DNA of 64,000 nucleotides from Bacteroidaceae bacterium (GTDB lineage Bacteria; Bacteroidota; Bacteroidia; Bacteroidales; Bacteroidaceae): NCBI GenBank assembly GCA_017448825.1, contig JAFSKR010000014.1, positions 1 to 64,000 of the forward strand, read 5' to 3'. Shown piece by piece: positions 28,885 to 37,889 of this stretch (position 1 is its first letter; each line of letters starts with the position of its first letter). The notes under the pieces were generated by a model. It saw only the letters and a program-made list of their open reading frames with translations, ran no database searches and was not told where the DNA came from. The position numbers and the translations under genes were made by a program.

Positions 28885-31041
28885 ATGAATAAAGCATTCG
28901 TCTTCGCATCTTTACTCACTATGGTACATCTCGATGCAGACGCACAAACCTTTATCGGGCGGCAAACTCCCCACATCGAAAACCGCACCCTCACCCCCGA
29001 ACTGCTATGGGCAATGGGGCGTGTAGGCAGTGCCTCGGTCTCACCCGATGCGAAAACCGTCACCTACAATGTCTCCTACTATAGTGTGGCTGAAAACAAA
29101 AGCCATACGGTAATTTATGTGGTGGGCAGTGATGGGACAGGGGAACGGCTTCTCACGACAGCCAAAACCTCCGAACTCTCACCGAAGTTTATTGCTGGAG
29201 GCAAGAAGATTGCCTTCCTCACCACCGACAGCGAGGGTACTATGCAGGTGTGGCAGATGAACCCCGACGGAAGCGACCGTGTCCAACTCTCCCACGAGAA
29301 AGAAGATGTGGAAGACTTTACTTTCTCCCCCAACGAGAAGAAAGTGATTCTCATTAAGTCCATTCCATACGGAAAACGCACGAAAGACCTCTATCCCGAC
29401 CTCGACAAAGCCTCTGGTCGTGTCATCACAGGCTTGATGCATCGTCATTGGGACGAATGGGTGGAGAGCATACCACATCCCTATGTGGCCGACTTCGACG
29501 GAACCACCATCAGCGCAGCAAAGGACATTCTCGAAGGCGAACCTTACGAATGCCCCATGAAGCCTTTCGGGGGCATCGAACAACTCGCATTCTCTCCCGA
29601 TAGCAAGCACATCGCCTATACCTGCCGCAAACTGGAAGGCAAAGATTACGCCTGTTCCACTGATGCTGACATCTATATATATAATGTGGAAACGGGCGAG
29701 ACGAAAAACATCTGCAAGCCCGAAGGCTACGTGCGCCCCGCCGTTGACTACACCGAGTCGCTGAAGCATCAGAAAGTCAACACAGAAGCTCCCGTGGTGG
29801 GTGGAATGACTTTTGCCGGCTACGACATCAACCCGCAGTTCTCGCCCGATGGCAAGTACCTCACATGGCAAAGCATGAAGCAAGATGGCTATGAGAGCGA
29901 CCTGAACCGCCTCATCATCAAAGACCTTGCCACAGGTGAGTGCCGCCAGTTGGCAACAGGTTTTGAAAGCAATGTCGATTCCTACTGCTGGAGTGCTGAC
30001 AGCAAGAGGCTCTACTTCAACGGTGTTTGGCACGGCACGACCCACATCTATTCGGTAGATTTGAAGGACAACACGACTCAACTGACTGAAGGACAATACG
30101 ACTACACGTCCGTTCAGCCCTTTGGCAAGAATCTTCTCTGTGCCCGTCAAAGTATGTGCGAGGCAACAGAACTCTACATCGTCCATCCATCGAAAGGTAC
30201 AGCCACTCAACTCACCCACGAAAACCAATACTTCAAGGATAACATCGACTGGGGCACCGTCGAGCCTCGATGGGCAAAGACCATCGATGGCAAAGACCTT
30301 CTTTCGTGGGTGGTGCTTCCCCCTAATTTCGACAAGACAAAGAAATACCCCACCCTCCTCTTCTGCGAAGGTGGTCCTCAAAGTCCCGTCTCCCAATTCT
30401 GGTCGTTCCGATGGAACATGATGATGATGGCTGCCAACGGCTATGTGGTCGTTGCCCCCAACCGTCGAGGACTCCCAGGCTTCGGCAAGGCATGGAATGA
30501 AGAGATTTCAGAAGATTATGGGGGTCACTGCATGGAAGACTACTTCTCTGCCATCGACGATGCAGCCGACAATCTCCCTTACGTTGACAAGAACCGACTG
30601 GGTTGCGTGGGAGCCAGCTTCGGAGGTTTCAGCGTCTATTGGTTGGCAGGGCATCACAACAAGCGTTTCAAGGCTTTCATCGCTCACGACGGCATCTTCA
30701 ACATCGAACAACAATACCTTGAAACCGAAGAGATGTGGTTTGCCAACTGGGACATGGGTGGTGCCTTTTGGAACGGTCACGACAAGACCTTCCGCAATTC
30801 TCCCCACCGATTCGTTGACAAGTGGGACACCCCTATCCTCTGCATCCAAGGCGAAAAGGACTACCGCATTGTCACCTCTCAAGCGATGTCGGCCTTCAAT
30901 GCAGCTCAGCTTCGTGGCATTCCATCGGAGTTTCTCTGCTTCCCCGACGAAAATCACTGGGTGCTCAAACCTCAGAATGGCATCCTTTGGCAACGCCGAT
31001 TCTTCAACTGGTTAGACACCTACGTGAAGACACTCAACTAA
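28885..31041 (+). CDS. S9 family serine peptidase (prolyl oligopeptidase / DPP type)
   Basis: 718 residues with an N-terminal signal sequence (cut near ADAQ). A WD40-like beta-propeller (about 40-450, with repeated SPDSK or SPDGK turns) is followed by an alpha/beta hydrolase domain. The catalytic triad is S578 in GASFGGF, D659 in GEKDYRI and H691 in ENHWVLKP. Such enzymes release short peptides from the ends of oligopeptides in the periplasm. An MFS and a POT-type transporter follow on the same strand, which suggests a peptide-uptake unit. Confidence 0.92.
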   Translation: MNKAFVFASLLTMVHLDADAQTFIGRQTPHIENRTLTPELLWAMGRVGSASVSPDAKTVTYNVSYYSVAENKSHTVIYVVGSDGTGERLLTTAKTSELSPKFIAGGKKIAFLTTDSEGTMQVWQMNPDGSDRVQLSHEKEDVEDFTFSPNEKKVILIKSIPYGKRTKDLYPDLDKASGRVITGLMHRHWDEWVESIPHPYVADFDGTTISAAKDILEGEPYECPMKPFGGIEQLAFSPDSKHIAYTCRKLEGKDYACSTDADIYIYNVETGETKNICKPEGYVRPAVDYTESLKHQKVNTEAPVVGGMTFAGYDINPQFSPDGKYLTWQSMKQDGYESDLNRLIIKDLATGECRQLATGFESNVDSYCWSADSKRLYFNGVWHGTTHIYSVDLKDNTTQLTEGQYDYTSVQPFGKNLLCARQSMCEATELYIVHPSKGTATQLTHENQYFKDNIDWGTVEPRWAKTIDGKDLLSWVVLPPNFDKTKKYPTLLFCEGGPQSPVSQFWSFRWNMMMMAANGYVVVAPNRRGLPGFGKAWNEEISEDYGGHCMEDYFSAIDDAADNLPYVDKNRLGCVGASFGGFSVYWLAGHHNKRFKAFIAHDGIFNIEQQYLETEEMWFANWDMGGAFWNGHDKTFRNSPHRFVDKWDTPILCIQGEKDYRIVTSQAMSAFNAAQLRGIPSEFLCFPDENHWVLKPQNGILWQRRFFNWLDTYVKTLN

Positions 31042-31079
31042 AAACTCATAAACTCAAAAAAACTAATCAACCCACCTAT

Positions 31080-32426
31080 ATGACACAAGCTATTCAGAAA
31101 AAACTCAGCGATTCAGCCCTTTGGCGCTGGACAGCCCTCATCATCGTTTCGATGACGATGATGTTTGCCTATTTCTTCACCGATGTAATGTCCCCCCTCG
31201 AACCACTGCTCACAGCAGCAAAGGAAGATGGCGGCCTTGGCTGGACAAGTGACGAATACGGTTTCTTCTCAGGGTCTTACGGCTTCTTCAACGTATTCCT
31301 GCTGCTGCTCTTCTTCGGTGGCATCATCCTCGACAAGTTCGGCATCCGTTTCACAGGTGTGCTCTCCACAGTGCTCATGTTTGTGGGTGCCATCATCAAG
31401 TGGTGGTCGCTGAAGGAATCTTTCGAGGGAGAACTCTTCGGCTATCAGATGCAGGTCATCTATGCTTGCCTCGGCTTTGCCCTCTACGGCGTGGGGTGCG
31501 AGATTGCAGGCATCACCGTAAGCAAGGTGCTGGTCAAGTGGTTCACTGGACATGAACTCGCCCTTGCAATGGGGTTGCAGGTAGGTCTTGCCCGCCTCGG
31601 CACTGCTGCTGCACTCAGTTTCGCCCTTCCATTCGCCAAGTCGATGGGTGCTGTCTCTGCCAGCATTGGCTTAGGAGCATCATTGCTTTGTGCTGGCATG
31701 GTGGCGTTCCTCGTCTATAACATCCTCGACAAACGGGAGGACAAGGCTGCCCAAGCCGTCGCCACCGAACCTGAACCAGGCTTCCAGTTTGCCGACCTCA
31801 AATATCTCTTCACCAACAGGGGCTTCTGGTACATCACCTTGCTGTGCCTCATGTTCTATGCAGGAGTGTTCCCCTTCTTAAAGTTCGCCACTAAACTTAT
31901 GGTCATCAAATATGGTGTCGATGAAGACCTTGCCGGCTCCATCCCTTCGATGCTCCCTTACGGCACCATCGTCCTCACCCCTATCTTCGGTTATATTTAC
32001 GACAAAATTGGAAAGGGTGCCACACTGATGATTATTGGTTCCGTACTGCTCACCATCGTACACACCGTGTTTGCCCTCCCTATCACCTCAGTGGGCGTAG
32101 CTATCAGCATGATGTTGGTGCTGGGTGTTGCCTTCGGATTGGTGCCCTCTGCCATGTGGCCCTCCGTACCCAAGATTATCCCGATGCAACTCTTGGGCAC
32201 TGCCTATGCAGTCATCTTCTATATCCAGAACATCGGGCTTTCGATGGTGCCTATCCTCATTGGTAAGGTCAACCAAGCCAACACGGATGCCAACGGTATC
32301 ATCGACTACACCCAAACCATGACCATCTTCGCTATCTGCGGTGCCATCGCCATCGTCATCGCCTTCCTCCTGCTCATTGAAGACAAGAAGAAAGGCTACG
32401 GCTTGCAGAAATCGAACATACAATAG
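31080..32426 (+). CDS. MFS transporter
   Basis: 448 residues from the ATG at 31080; an upstream open extension overlaps the peptidase gene and is not used. Twelve hydrophobic segments in two halves. Family features include GFFNVFLLLLFFGGIILDKFGIR between helices 2 and 3. The overall sequence recalls MFSD1-like carriers, which move dipeptides in animals; this is only an impression. Placement between a peptidase and a POT transporter supports a role in peptide or amino-acid traffic. Confidence 0.82.
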   Translation: MTQAIQKKLSDSALWRWTALIIVSMTMMFAYFFTDVMSPLEPLLTAAKEDGGLGWTSDEYGFFSGSYGFFNVFLLLLFFGGIILDKFGIRFTGVLSTVLMFVGAIIKWWSLKESFEGELFGYQMQVIYACLGFALYGVGCEIAGITVSKVLVKWFTGHELALAMGLQVGLARLGTAAALSFALPFAKSMGAVSASIGLGASLLCAGMVAFLVYNILDKREDKAAQAVATEPEPGFQFADLKYLFTNRGFWYITLLCLMFYAGVFPFLKFATKLMVIKYGVDEDLAGSIPSMLPYGTIVLTPIFGYIYDKIGKGATLMIIGSVLLTIVHTVFALPITSVGVAISMMLVLGVAFGLVPSAMWPSVPKIIPMQLLGTAYAVIFYIQNIGLSMVPILIGKVNQANTDANGIIDYTQTMTIFAICGAIAIVIAFLLLIEDKKKGYGLQKSNIQ

Positions 32427-32470
32427 TAAAATAAACTGTAAATGTAAATCGTTAAATCGTAAATAAAACC

Positions 32471-33997
32471 ATGTTTGAAGGACAACCCAAAGGTCTGTGG
32501 ACCTTAGCATTAGCCAACACAGGCGAGCGATTCGGTTACTACACCATGCTTGCCGTATTCACCCTCTTTCTCCAAGCCAACTTCGGTTTCGACGAGAAAC
32601 TCACCTCCAGTATATTCTCCAGCTTCCTCATGCTGGTCTATTTCTTGCCACTCTTCGGTGGTATGTTAGCCGACAAGTTTGGCTACTCAAAAATGGTCAC
32701 CATCGGCATCTTCATCATGTTCATTGGCTATGTGCTCCTCTCACTGCCACTCGGCAAAGACTCCATCGCCATCATTGCCATGGCAGGCGCACTTCTGCTC
32801 GTCAGCCTTGGCACAGGACTCTTCAAGGGCAACCTCCAAGTCATGGTGGGCGACCTGTACAACGACCCACAGTTTGCCACCAAGCGTGACTCGGGCTTCC
32901 AGCTCTTCTACATGGCCATCAACGTGGGTGCCCTCTTCGCGCCTACAGCAGCTGTGAAGATGATGGCTTGGGCACAACAGAGCCTCGGCATGACCGAAGC
33001 CGACTCCTACCACTTCGCCTTTGCCGTGGCATGTGCGTCGCTTATCGTCAGCATCGCCATCTACTACCTCGGTATGCGCACTTTCGCCCATGTCATCACA
33101 AGTGGCAAGAAAGACAATAAGGCAGCCACGGCCACTGGACAGGTGGAAGAAATTTCGAAGAGCGAGACCACTGAGCGCATCATCTGCCTCATCCTCGTCT
33201 TCACCGTGGTGCTCTTCTTCTGGATGGCATTCCACCAGAACGGACTCACCCTCACCTTCTTCGCCCGTGACTACACCGCCACGTCAGCAACAGGCGTGAC
33301 AGCAATGGAGTTCAACGTGATGAACCTTGTCTGGTGCATACTCATCATCTATGGGTTGTTCTCGTTTTTCCAGAGCAAGACAGCCAAAGGCAAAGGCATC
33401 GGTGCCGCACTTGTCTTCATCCCTGCCGCCATCCTCGGCTACACCTACTATCAGAATGCCGACAGCGTGGTGGCAGTCGATGCTCCCATCTTCCAACAGT
33501 TCAACCCCGCCTTCGTCGTGGCACTCACCCCAGTCAGCATTGCTCTCTTCGGATGGCTCGCCAAGAAAGGCAAAGAGCCTAAGGCACCAGTCAAGATTGG
33601 TCTTGGTATGCTCGTGGCAGCAGCGGCCTATCTCATGATGACCGCCTTCTGTGTAGGTCTCCCCCTGCCAGCTTACGACGCTGAGGGAACGAATCTCCAT
33701 ATGGCAGACGTGACTCCTAACCTTCTCGTCTCCACCTATCTTGTACTCACCTTCGCCGAGTTGCTCCTCTCCCCCATCGGCATCTCGTTCGTCACCAAGG
33801 TGGCACCTCCCAAATATCGCGGCATGATGATGGGTGGCTGGTTTGTCTCCACCGCCCTCGGCAACTTCCTTGTACAGATTCCAGGCTACCTTTGGGGCAA
33901 AGACCTCACAATCGTCTGGGGTGTTCTCGCTGGCATCTGCCTCCTCGCCGCCCTCTTCATCTTCTCCATCATCAAGAAGTTGAACAAAGTGGCATAA
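32471..33997 (+). CDS. POT/PTR2 family peptide transporter
   Basis: 508 residues and about 14 hydrophobic segments. The proton-coupled oligopeptide transporter signature GERFGYYTMLAVFTLFLQ is at the N-terminus. Later motifs include GTGLFKGNLQVMVGDLY and a FYMAINVGALFAP region, as in family members. It imports di- and tripeptides with protons. It starts 44 bp after the MFS gene; together with the S9 peptidase it forms a plausible peptide-scavenging cluster. Confidence 0.92.
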   Translation: MFEGQPKGLWTLALANTGERFGYYTMLAVFTLFLQANFGFDEKLTSSIFSSFLMLVYFLPLFGGMLADKFGYSKMVTIGIFIMFIGYVLLSLPLGKDSIAIIAMAGALLLVSLGTGLFKGNLQVMVGDLYNDPQFATKRDSGFQLFYMAINVGALFAPTAAVKMMAWAQQSLGMTEADSYHFAFAVACASLIVSIAIYYLGMRTFAHVITSGKKDNKAATATGQVEEISKSETTERIICLILVFTVVLFFWMAFHQNGLTLTFFARDYTATSATGVTAMEFNVMNLVWCILIIYGLFSFFQSKTAKGKGIGAALVFIPAAILGYTYYQNADSVVAVDAPIFQQFNPAFVVALTPVSIALFGWLAKKGKEPKAPVKIGLGMLVAAAAYLMMTAFCVGLPLPAYDAEGTNLHMADVTPNLLVSTYLVLTFAELLLSPIGISFVTKVAPPKYRGMMMGGWFVSTALGNFLVQIPGYLWGKDLTIVWGVLAGICLLAALFIFSIIKKLNKVA

Positions 33998-34062
33998 CAC
34001 CTACTCATCAATTCCCGAAACTTAATATAGGAAATCAGTACTAACACTAATAGAAAAAACCT

Positions 34063-34440
34063 ATGATGAACAAATTATTATTGACAGCCCTTTTAATGGC
34101 AAGCACAGGGTCGGCTATGGCTGACGACTATCCCTACCTGACGTTTGAAACAACTGATGGCACAAAGACCTCCGTCAGCACTACCTCGTTGACAATCACC
34201 TTTCAAAACGGCAAACTGATGGCTGGCACGAAAGAGTTTACGCTCACCGACCTGAGCAAAATGTATTTTTCGACTTCCGATGAAACCCCAACCGACATCA
34301 AGGAAGTGGACACTGTGAAGATGGATGACGCAACCGAAATCTACGACCTGCAAGGTCGCAAGGTGAGCAAGGCGCAGATGAAGCAAGGTATCTATGTGGT
34401 AAAGACAAAGACAGGATTCCATAAAGTGAACGTACAATGA
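34063..34440 (+). CDS. small secreted protein with a C-terminal YDLQGRKV tail motif
   Basis: 125 residues. Signal peptide to about SAMA. The mature part is a short beta-rich stretch. The C-terminus IYDLQGRKVSKAQMKQGIYV and KTGFHKVNVQ resembles the short tail found at the end of many Prevotella surface proteins, related to type IX-like sorting domains. The whole protein is little more than this tail with a short head. Its stop overlaps the start of the next gene (ATGA), so both are translated from one message. Confidence 0.6.
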   Translation: MMNKLLLTALLMASTGSAMADDYPYLTFETTDGTKTSVSTTSLTITFQNGKLMAGTKEFTLTDLSKMYFSTSDETPTDIKEVDTVKMDDATEIYDLQGRKVSKAQMKQGIYVVKTKTGFHKVNVQ

Positions 34441-36308
34441 AAAAGCTAATGACCCTCATGGTTGCCATCATCAGCACGATGGCAACCGTGGCACAGACGC
34501 TGAATGTAACAATTGACAATGTCACCTACCAGTTTCCTGCCTCAAAATGTGGCGAGATGACCTATAGTGACGGAACAGCGCTGACCATCTTGAATAAGAC
34601 ATTCACACTGAATGACATCACAAGTATGACCATCGACCAGACAGAAGTGACAGACAATCTGGTAAGCATTGCATACAATGGTTCCTCTGCCACAGTGACA
34701 GTGGCTGGCAACGTGGCACAGTATGTCACACCGACCATCAGTGGCGCACACGTCACCATCGCGCAGTCAAACACAGCAGCTGTCGATGACGACGAAATCA
34801 CCTATCAGTTGAGCGGAACAACAACTGACGGTTCCTTCTCACTCAGTGGTTCCTATAAGTGCACCGTCTCACTGGCCGATGTAACCCTGACCAACCCCAG
34901 TGGAGCTGCCATCAACATCACGAACTCAAAACGCATCCAGCTCAGTGCCAAGAAGAACACCACTAATACCATCACCGACGGCAGCGGTTCCCAAAAGGCC
35001 TGCATCTACAGCAAAGGCCAACTGCAGCTGCAAGGCAATGGCACACTGAATGTGGTGGGCAACTACAAGCATGGCATCAAGAGTGCTTCATACATCTCCA
35101 TCAAAAACCTGACGCTGAACATTACGTCAGCAGTCGGTGACGGCATCAACTGCGAGGAATACCTACAGATGAAGAGCGGCACAGTGACCATTAGCGGTGT
35201 AGGCGATGACGGCATCCAGTGCGACCTTGACGACACGACCTCAACAGGTGAAACGACAGACCATGAAGACGAAGACAGCGGAAACATCTATTTAGAAGGT
35301 GGCACACTGACTGTCACCACTACGGCTGCAGCATCCAAAGGCGTGAAGTCAGAAGGCGACATCGTCATCAGCGATGGTGAAATCAACATCACCACAACTG
35401 GAACTGGCACCTACGACAGTGACGAAAAAGACGCCAAGGGATGCGGCTGTCTGAAATCCGACGGCAACATGACCATCAGCGGTGGAACCCTAACACTAAA
35501 GAGTACTGGCTCTGGCGGAAAATGTATCAAGACTGACGGCACACTGACCATCAGCGACGGCACAATCTCCGCCACTACAACGGGTGGCACCTACTCCTAC
35601 AGCTCCAGCAAAGCGCAGCCTAAAGCCATCAAGAGCGACGGCAACATGACCGTCAGCGGCGGTAGCGTGACAGCCTCATCAAGCAGCCATGAGGCCATTG
35701 AGACCAAGGGAACACTCACCATTACAGAGGGAACGGTCTATGCCTTCAGTTCATCAGACGATGCCATCAACTCAGCCAGCCATATGTATCTCAAAGGCGG
35801 AACCGTATCAGGCATCTCTAACGGTAACGACGGTATCGACAGCAACGGCAATATGTACATATCAGGCGGCAAGGTGCTGGCATGCGGTGCAGGAGAGCCT
35901 GAGTGCGGACTGGATGCCGCAGAAAGATATTATCTCTACATCACGGGCGGCACCGTGTTGGGCATCGGAGGCGGAAACAACTCTGTGACGTCAACCACAG
36001 GTTCGCAATGTGTAGTGAGCACAACGGGCAGCGTCACGGCTGGCAGCACCGTCACACTGAAAAGCAGTTCTACAACACTCGCATCATTTACAGTTCCCAG
36101 CAACTACTCCCCCACCTCATCTGGTGGCGGCGGCGGGGGCGGTCGTGGTGGCGGTGGCGGCTTCGGACCTGGCGGAGGCAGTTCTAACAGCAGCAACTTC
36201 AGCTATCTGCTCAGTAGCCCTGACCTGACCTCTGGCACCAGCTACACCATAACCATTGGTTCCACCTCCAGCACGGCAAAAGCCTCCACAAGCTATTCAG
36301 GAAAATAG
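34437..36308 (+). CDS. beta-helix carbohydrate-binding-type surface protein (DUF4353-like)
   Basis: 623 residues with a signal peptide ending near ATVAQ. From about 130 the sequence is a repetitive beta-solenoid with turns such as SDGNMTISGGTL and KTDGTLTISDGTI, the pattern of the carbohydrate-binding (DUF4353) family. A glycine-rich stretch (GGGGGGGRGGGGGFGPGGG) lies near 563-582 before a short Ser/Thr-rich end. Presumably exported and bound to the cell surface or matrix; the ligand is unknown. It is translationally coupled to the small tail-motif protein. Confidence 0.78.
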   Translation: MKKLMTLMVAIISTMATVAQTLNVTIDNVTYQFPASKCGEMTYSDGTALTILNKTFTLNDITSMTIDQTEVTDNLVSIAYNGSSATVTVAGNVAQYVTPTISGAHVTIAQSNTAAVDDDEITYQLSGTTTDGSFSLSGSYKCTVSLADVTLTNPSGAAINITNSKRIQLSAKKNTTNTITDGSGSQKACIYSKGQLQLQGNGTLNVVGNYKHGIKSASYISIKNLTLNITSAVGDGINCEEYLQMKSGTVTISGVGDDGIQCDLDDTTSTGETTDHEDEDSGNIYLEGGTLTVTTTAAASKGVKSEGDIVISDGEINITTTGTGTYDSDEKDAKGCGCLKSDGNMTISGGTLTLKSTGSGGKCIKTDGTLTISDGTISATTTGGTYSYSSSKAQPKAIKSDGNMTVSGGSVTASSSSHEAIETKGTLTITEGTVYAFSSSDDAINSASHMYLKGGTVSGISNGNDGIDSNGNMYISGGKVLACGAGEPECGLDAAERYYLYITGGTVLGIGGGNNSVTSTTGSQCVVSTTGSVTAGSTVTLKSSSTTLASFTVPSNYSPTSSGGGGGGGRGGGGGFGPGGGSSNSSNFSYLLSSPDLTSGTSYTITIGSTSSTAKASTSYSGK

Positions 36309-36353
36309 TTACAAAAAAGACGGAAACAAACTCTATACGAGTGCCACAATAAA

Positions 36354-36606
36354 CCCAAATCGGTCATTAGCGTGATGATGATAACAACTTTTACTCAAAT
36401 TTCGTAAGTTGTATATCATTGAAGTTAACGAAGTGAGCGAAGTGAGTGCTTTGCTCGAAGTTAACGACAATAGTTAAGGACATTGAAACAGCATTGAAAA
36501 CTATCGCAAAAAGTATCGTCGATAACTTCGTTAACTTCGATAACTTCGAGCGAAGCGATAACTTCAGAAAGTTTTTAGCGCCTAACAGCCTAATGACCGA
36601 TTCGGG
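36354..36606. mobile_element. MITE-like element with 17-bp inverted ends
   Basis: The left end CCCAAATCGGTCATTAG (36354-36370) and the right end at 36590-36606 are inverted copies with one mismatch. Both sides are flanked by TAAA, a possible 4-bp target duplication. Inside, GAAGTTAACGAAG (36421) is repeated inverted at 36526, so most of the 253 bp can fold. No coding capacity. A shortened relative is at 41957-41994. Confidence 0.7.
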
Positions 36607-36631
36607 TAAAAAAGGGCACATATTATATGTC

Positions 36632-36699
36632 AAAACCGACGTGCCCCACGTCGGTCGACCGATGTGCCCCACGTCGCCTCACCGACGTGGGGCACGTCG
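36632..36699. repeat. second cluster of CACGTCGG palindromes
   Basis: Two direct units (36632, 36656) sharing GTGCCCCACGTCG and one inverted unit (36679-36699), the same family as the three units at 3992-4060. It lies just outside the MITE-like element. Confidence 0.75.
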
Positions 36700-36739
36700 T
36701 TTTACCCTTTTGCCGATGTCCTAAAAAGGCACCATGAAA

Positions 36740-36960
36740 ACGCTACATGAAACCCTCAGAAAACACCTCCCCGGAAGACACGAGCATGAGAGCCAGGTGA
36801 TGACGAGCATCGGAGCCGAGTGATGACGAGCATCGGAGCTGAGTGATAACGGGCAAGAGGACTCGGAAGACACGGGCAAGAGGCGGAGCAAGATACGGGC
36901 AAGAGAACTCGGAAGACACGGGGCACAGTCTTCCGAGATGACGGGCATGAGGACGAGGAA
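36740..36960. repeat. degenerate short-repeat stretch
   Basis: Diverged repeats of units such as GATGACGAGCATCGGAG (twice, near 36799 and 36820), ACGGGCAAGAG (three times) and CTCGGAAGACACGGG (twice). No convincing gene; it leads directly into a retropepsin-like remnant. Confidence 0.6.
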
Positions 36961-37284
36961 GACATTGGCAACAGAGTTATTGATACAAGGGCGACTCACA
37001 CTTGCATCAGCCAAGAGATTGCCGAACTTCTTCATTTAAGCCCCATACGCTCCGAACTGGTTAGCGCGGCAGATGGATATGTCAGCGAACTTCCTGTATA
37101 TGAGATAGAAATGACCATTCCCTTGGGCTATAATCTGCCGTTGGAGGTCTATGGATTGCCCGTTGAGACTCAAGCCACCCAAGAAGTGCTTATCATTGGC
37201 ATGGATGTGATAAGTATGGGAGCGCTTCACATTGAAAGTACGGAAGACAGCATTGAAAGAACGTTGACTGTCATTGTGGCATAA
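36850..37284 (+). pseudogene. retropepsin-like aspartic protease remnant
   Basis: The frame ending at the TAA 37282-37284 reads GNRVIDTRATHTCISQEIAELL, later LPVYEIEMTIPLGYNLPLEV and EVLIIGMDVISMGALHIES. This matches the fold of retropepsin-like proteases (IDTGATxTCIS; LIGMDVIS). Two things show it is dead. The catalytic DTG is DTR (GGG to AGG), and no start codon exists because the upstream frame runs through low-complexity repeats to stops at 36844-36849. It was probably once a single-domain cytoplasmic protease of about 130 residues. Confidence 0.7.
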
Positions 37285-37457
37285 TAGTCCTCTTGAAGAA
37301 GACATGAATTTTGTAAGGAGACTCTTGAATCTTAAGACTCAAGAGTCTCTATTTTTAATGAACCGATATTCCCTTTCCCCTCCTCATGTAAATTTTTCCT
37401 CAAAACCATCATCCTTACTAACTTTTCTTTCCCCACTCCAAAATTTCTTCCAAATTA

Positions 37458-37488
37458 TTTGATTTATTTGAAAAACTTCTGTACTTTG
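37458..37488 (+). promoter_or_regulatory. promoter of ncRNA-1
   Basis: TTTG (37458-37461), 20 bp, then TACTTTG (37482-37488). The second box is one base shorter than TAnnTTTG but well placed. Transcription would start near 37495. Confidence 0.5.
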
Positions 37489-37494
37489 CAACAT

Positions 37495-37882
37495 CTTCAC
37501 GCCGAGGTCATCTTCAAATGACGGGAAAGGCTGTTTCGCTGCGGCGGATATGTGCCGTGAGGATACCATATATGGAAAAAGCGTTTATCATGTCGCTTGG
37601 TTCTTGACCTTTCGAAATCCTGAGAAAATTTCAATTACTGTCAATGGACATTGCAACGATAGATGCTCAGGGGTATATTATATACAGCCCTCAATGTACA
37701 CATTATTTATCTATAGAACATGCTTTTTTAGAAAGAATGTTGGACTATATCATAATGGGTGTGTATGAGGCAGTTTATATAATGTATCGGCGTGAGGTCT
37801 AAGTTGCTCGTTCTGACAGTAATGGGCAATCTCAGGGCCTCGAAAGGTGGGACGAGCAACTGGTGCAGGTCTCACGTTTTTT
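37495..37882 (+). ncRNA. structured RNA candidate ncRNA-1 (pseudoknotted)
   Basis: A promoter at 37458-37488 and a terminal hairpin with six T bound about 390 nt. The terminal hairpin is CGTGAG (37791) with CTCACG (37871), extended by GTTGCTCGT (37803) with ACGAGCAAC (37852). Its loop pairs upstream: TGACAGTAAT (37814) with ATTACTGTCA (37634), TCTCAGG (37830) with CCTGAGA (37619), and TCGAAAGGT (37840) with ACCTTTCGA (37607). This makes a large pseudoknot. The 5' part can form CGCCG/CGGCG and GTCAT/ATGAC stems. ncRNA-2 at 63476-63790 has the same plan. It does not match what I remember of RNase P, tmRNA, 6S, SRP RNA or introns. Confidence 0.6.
37644..37802 (+). CDS. short ORF inside ncRNA-1, doubtful
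   Basis: 52 codons starting MDIATIDAQGYIIYSPQ and ending MYRREV. It lies in the part of ncRNA-1 that has no counterpart of equal length in ncRNA-2. No family is recognised and there is no clear start signal. It may be a chance frame or a small peptide hosted by the RNA. Confidence 0.2.
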   Translation: MDIATIDAQGYIIYSPQCTHYLSIEHAFLERMLDYIIMGVYEAVYIMYRREV

Positions 37883-37889
37883 GTTTATA

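Noticed and set aside
29179-30396. 405-codon open frame antisense to the S9 peptidase gene
   Set aside because: The sense strand encodes a complete peptidase with its catalytic triad; the antisense frame has no recognisable domain.
36391-36672. 93-codon minus-strand frame in the MITE region
   Set aside because: It is a translation of the inner inverted repeats (KLSKLTKLS-type) and not a gene.
37550-37768. 72-codon open frame starting MCREDTIYG
   Set aside because: It overlaps the paired strands of ncRNA-1, has no start signal and no protein-like pattern.
37791-37876. Integron attC site
   Set aside because: GTCTAAG resembles an R'' box, but the matching GTTRRRY box is missing and no integrase is present; the pairing extends upstream as part of ncRNA-1.
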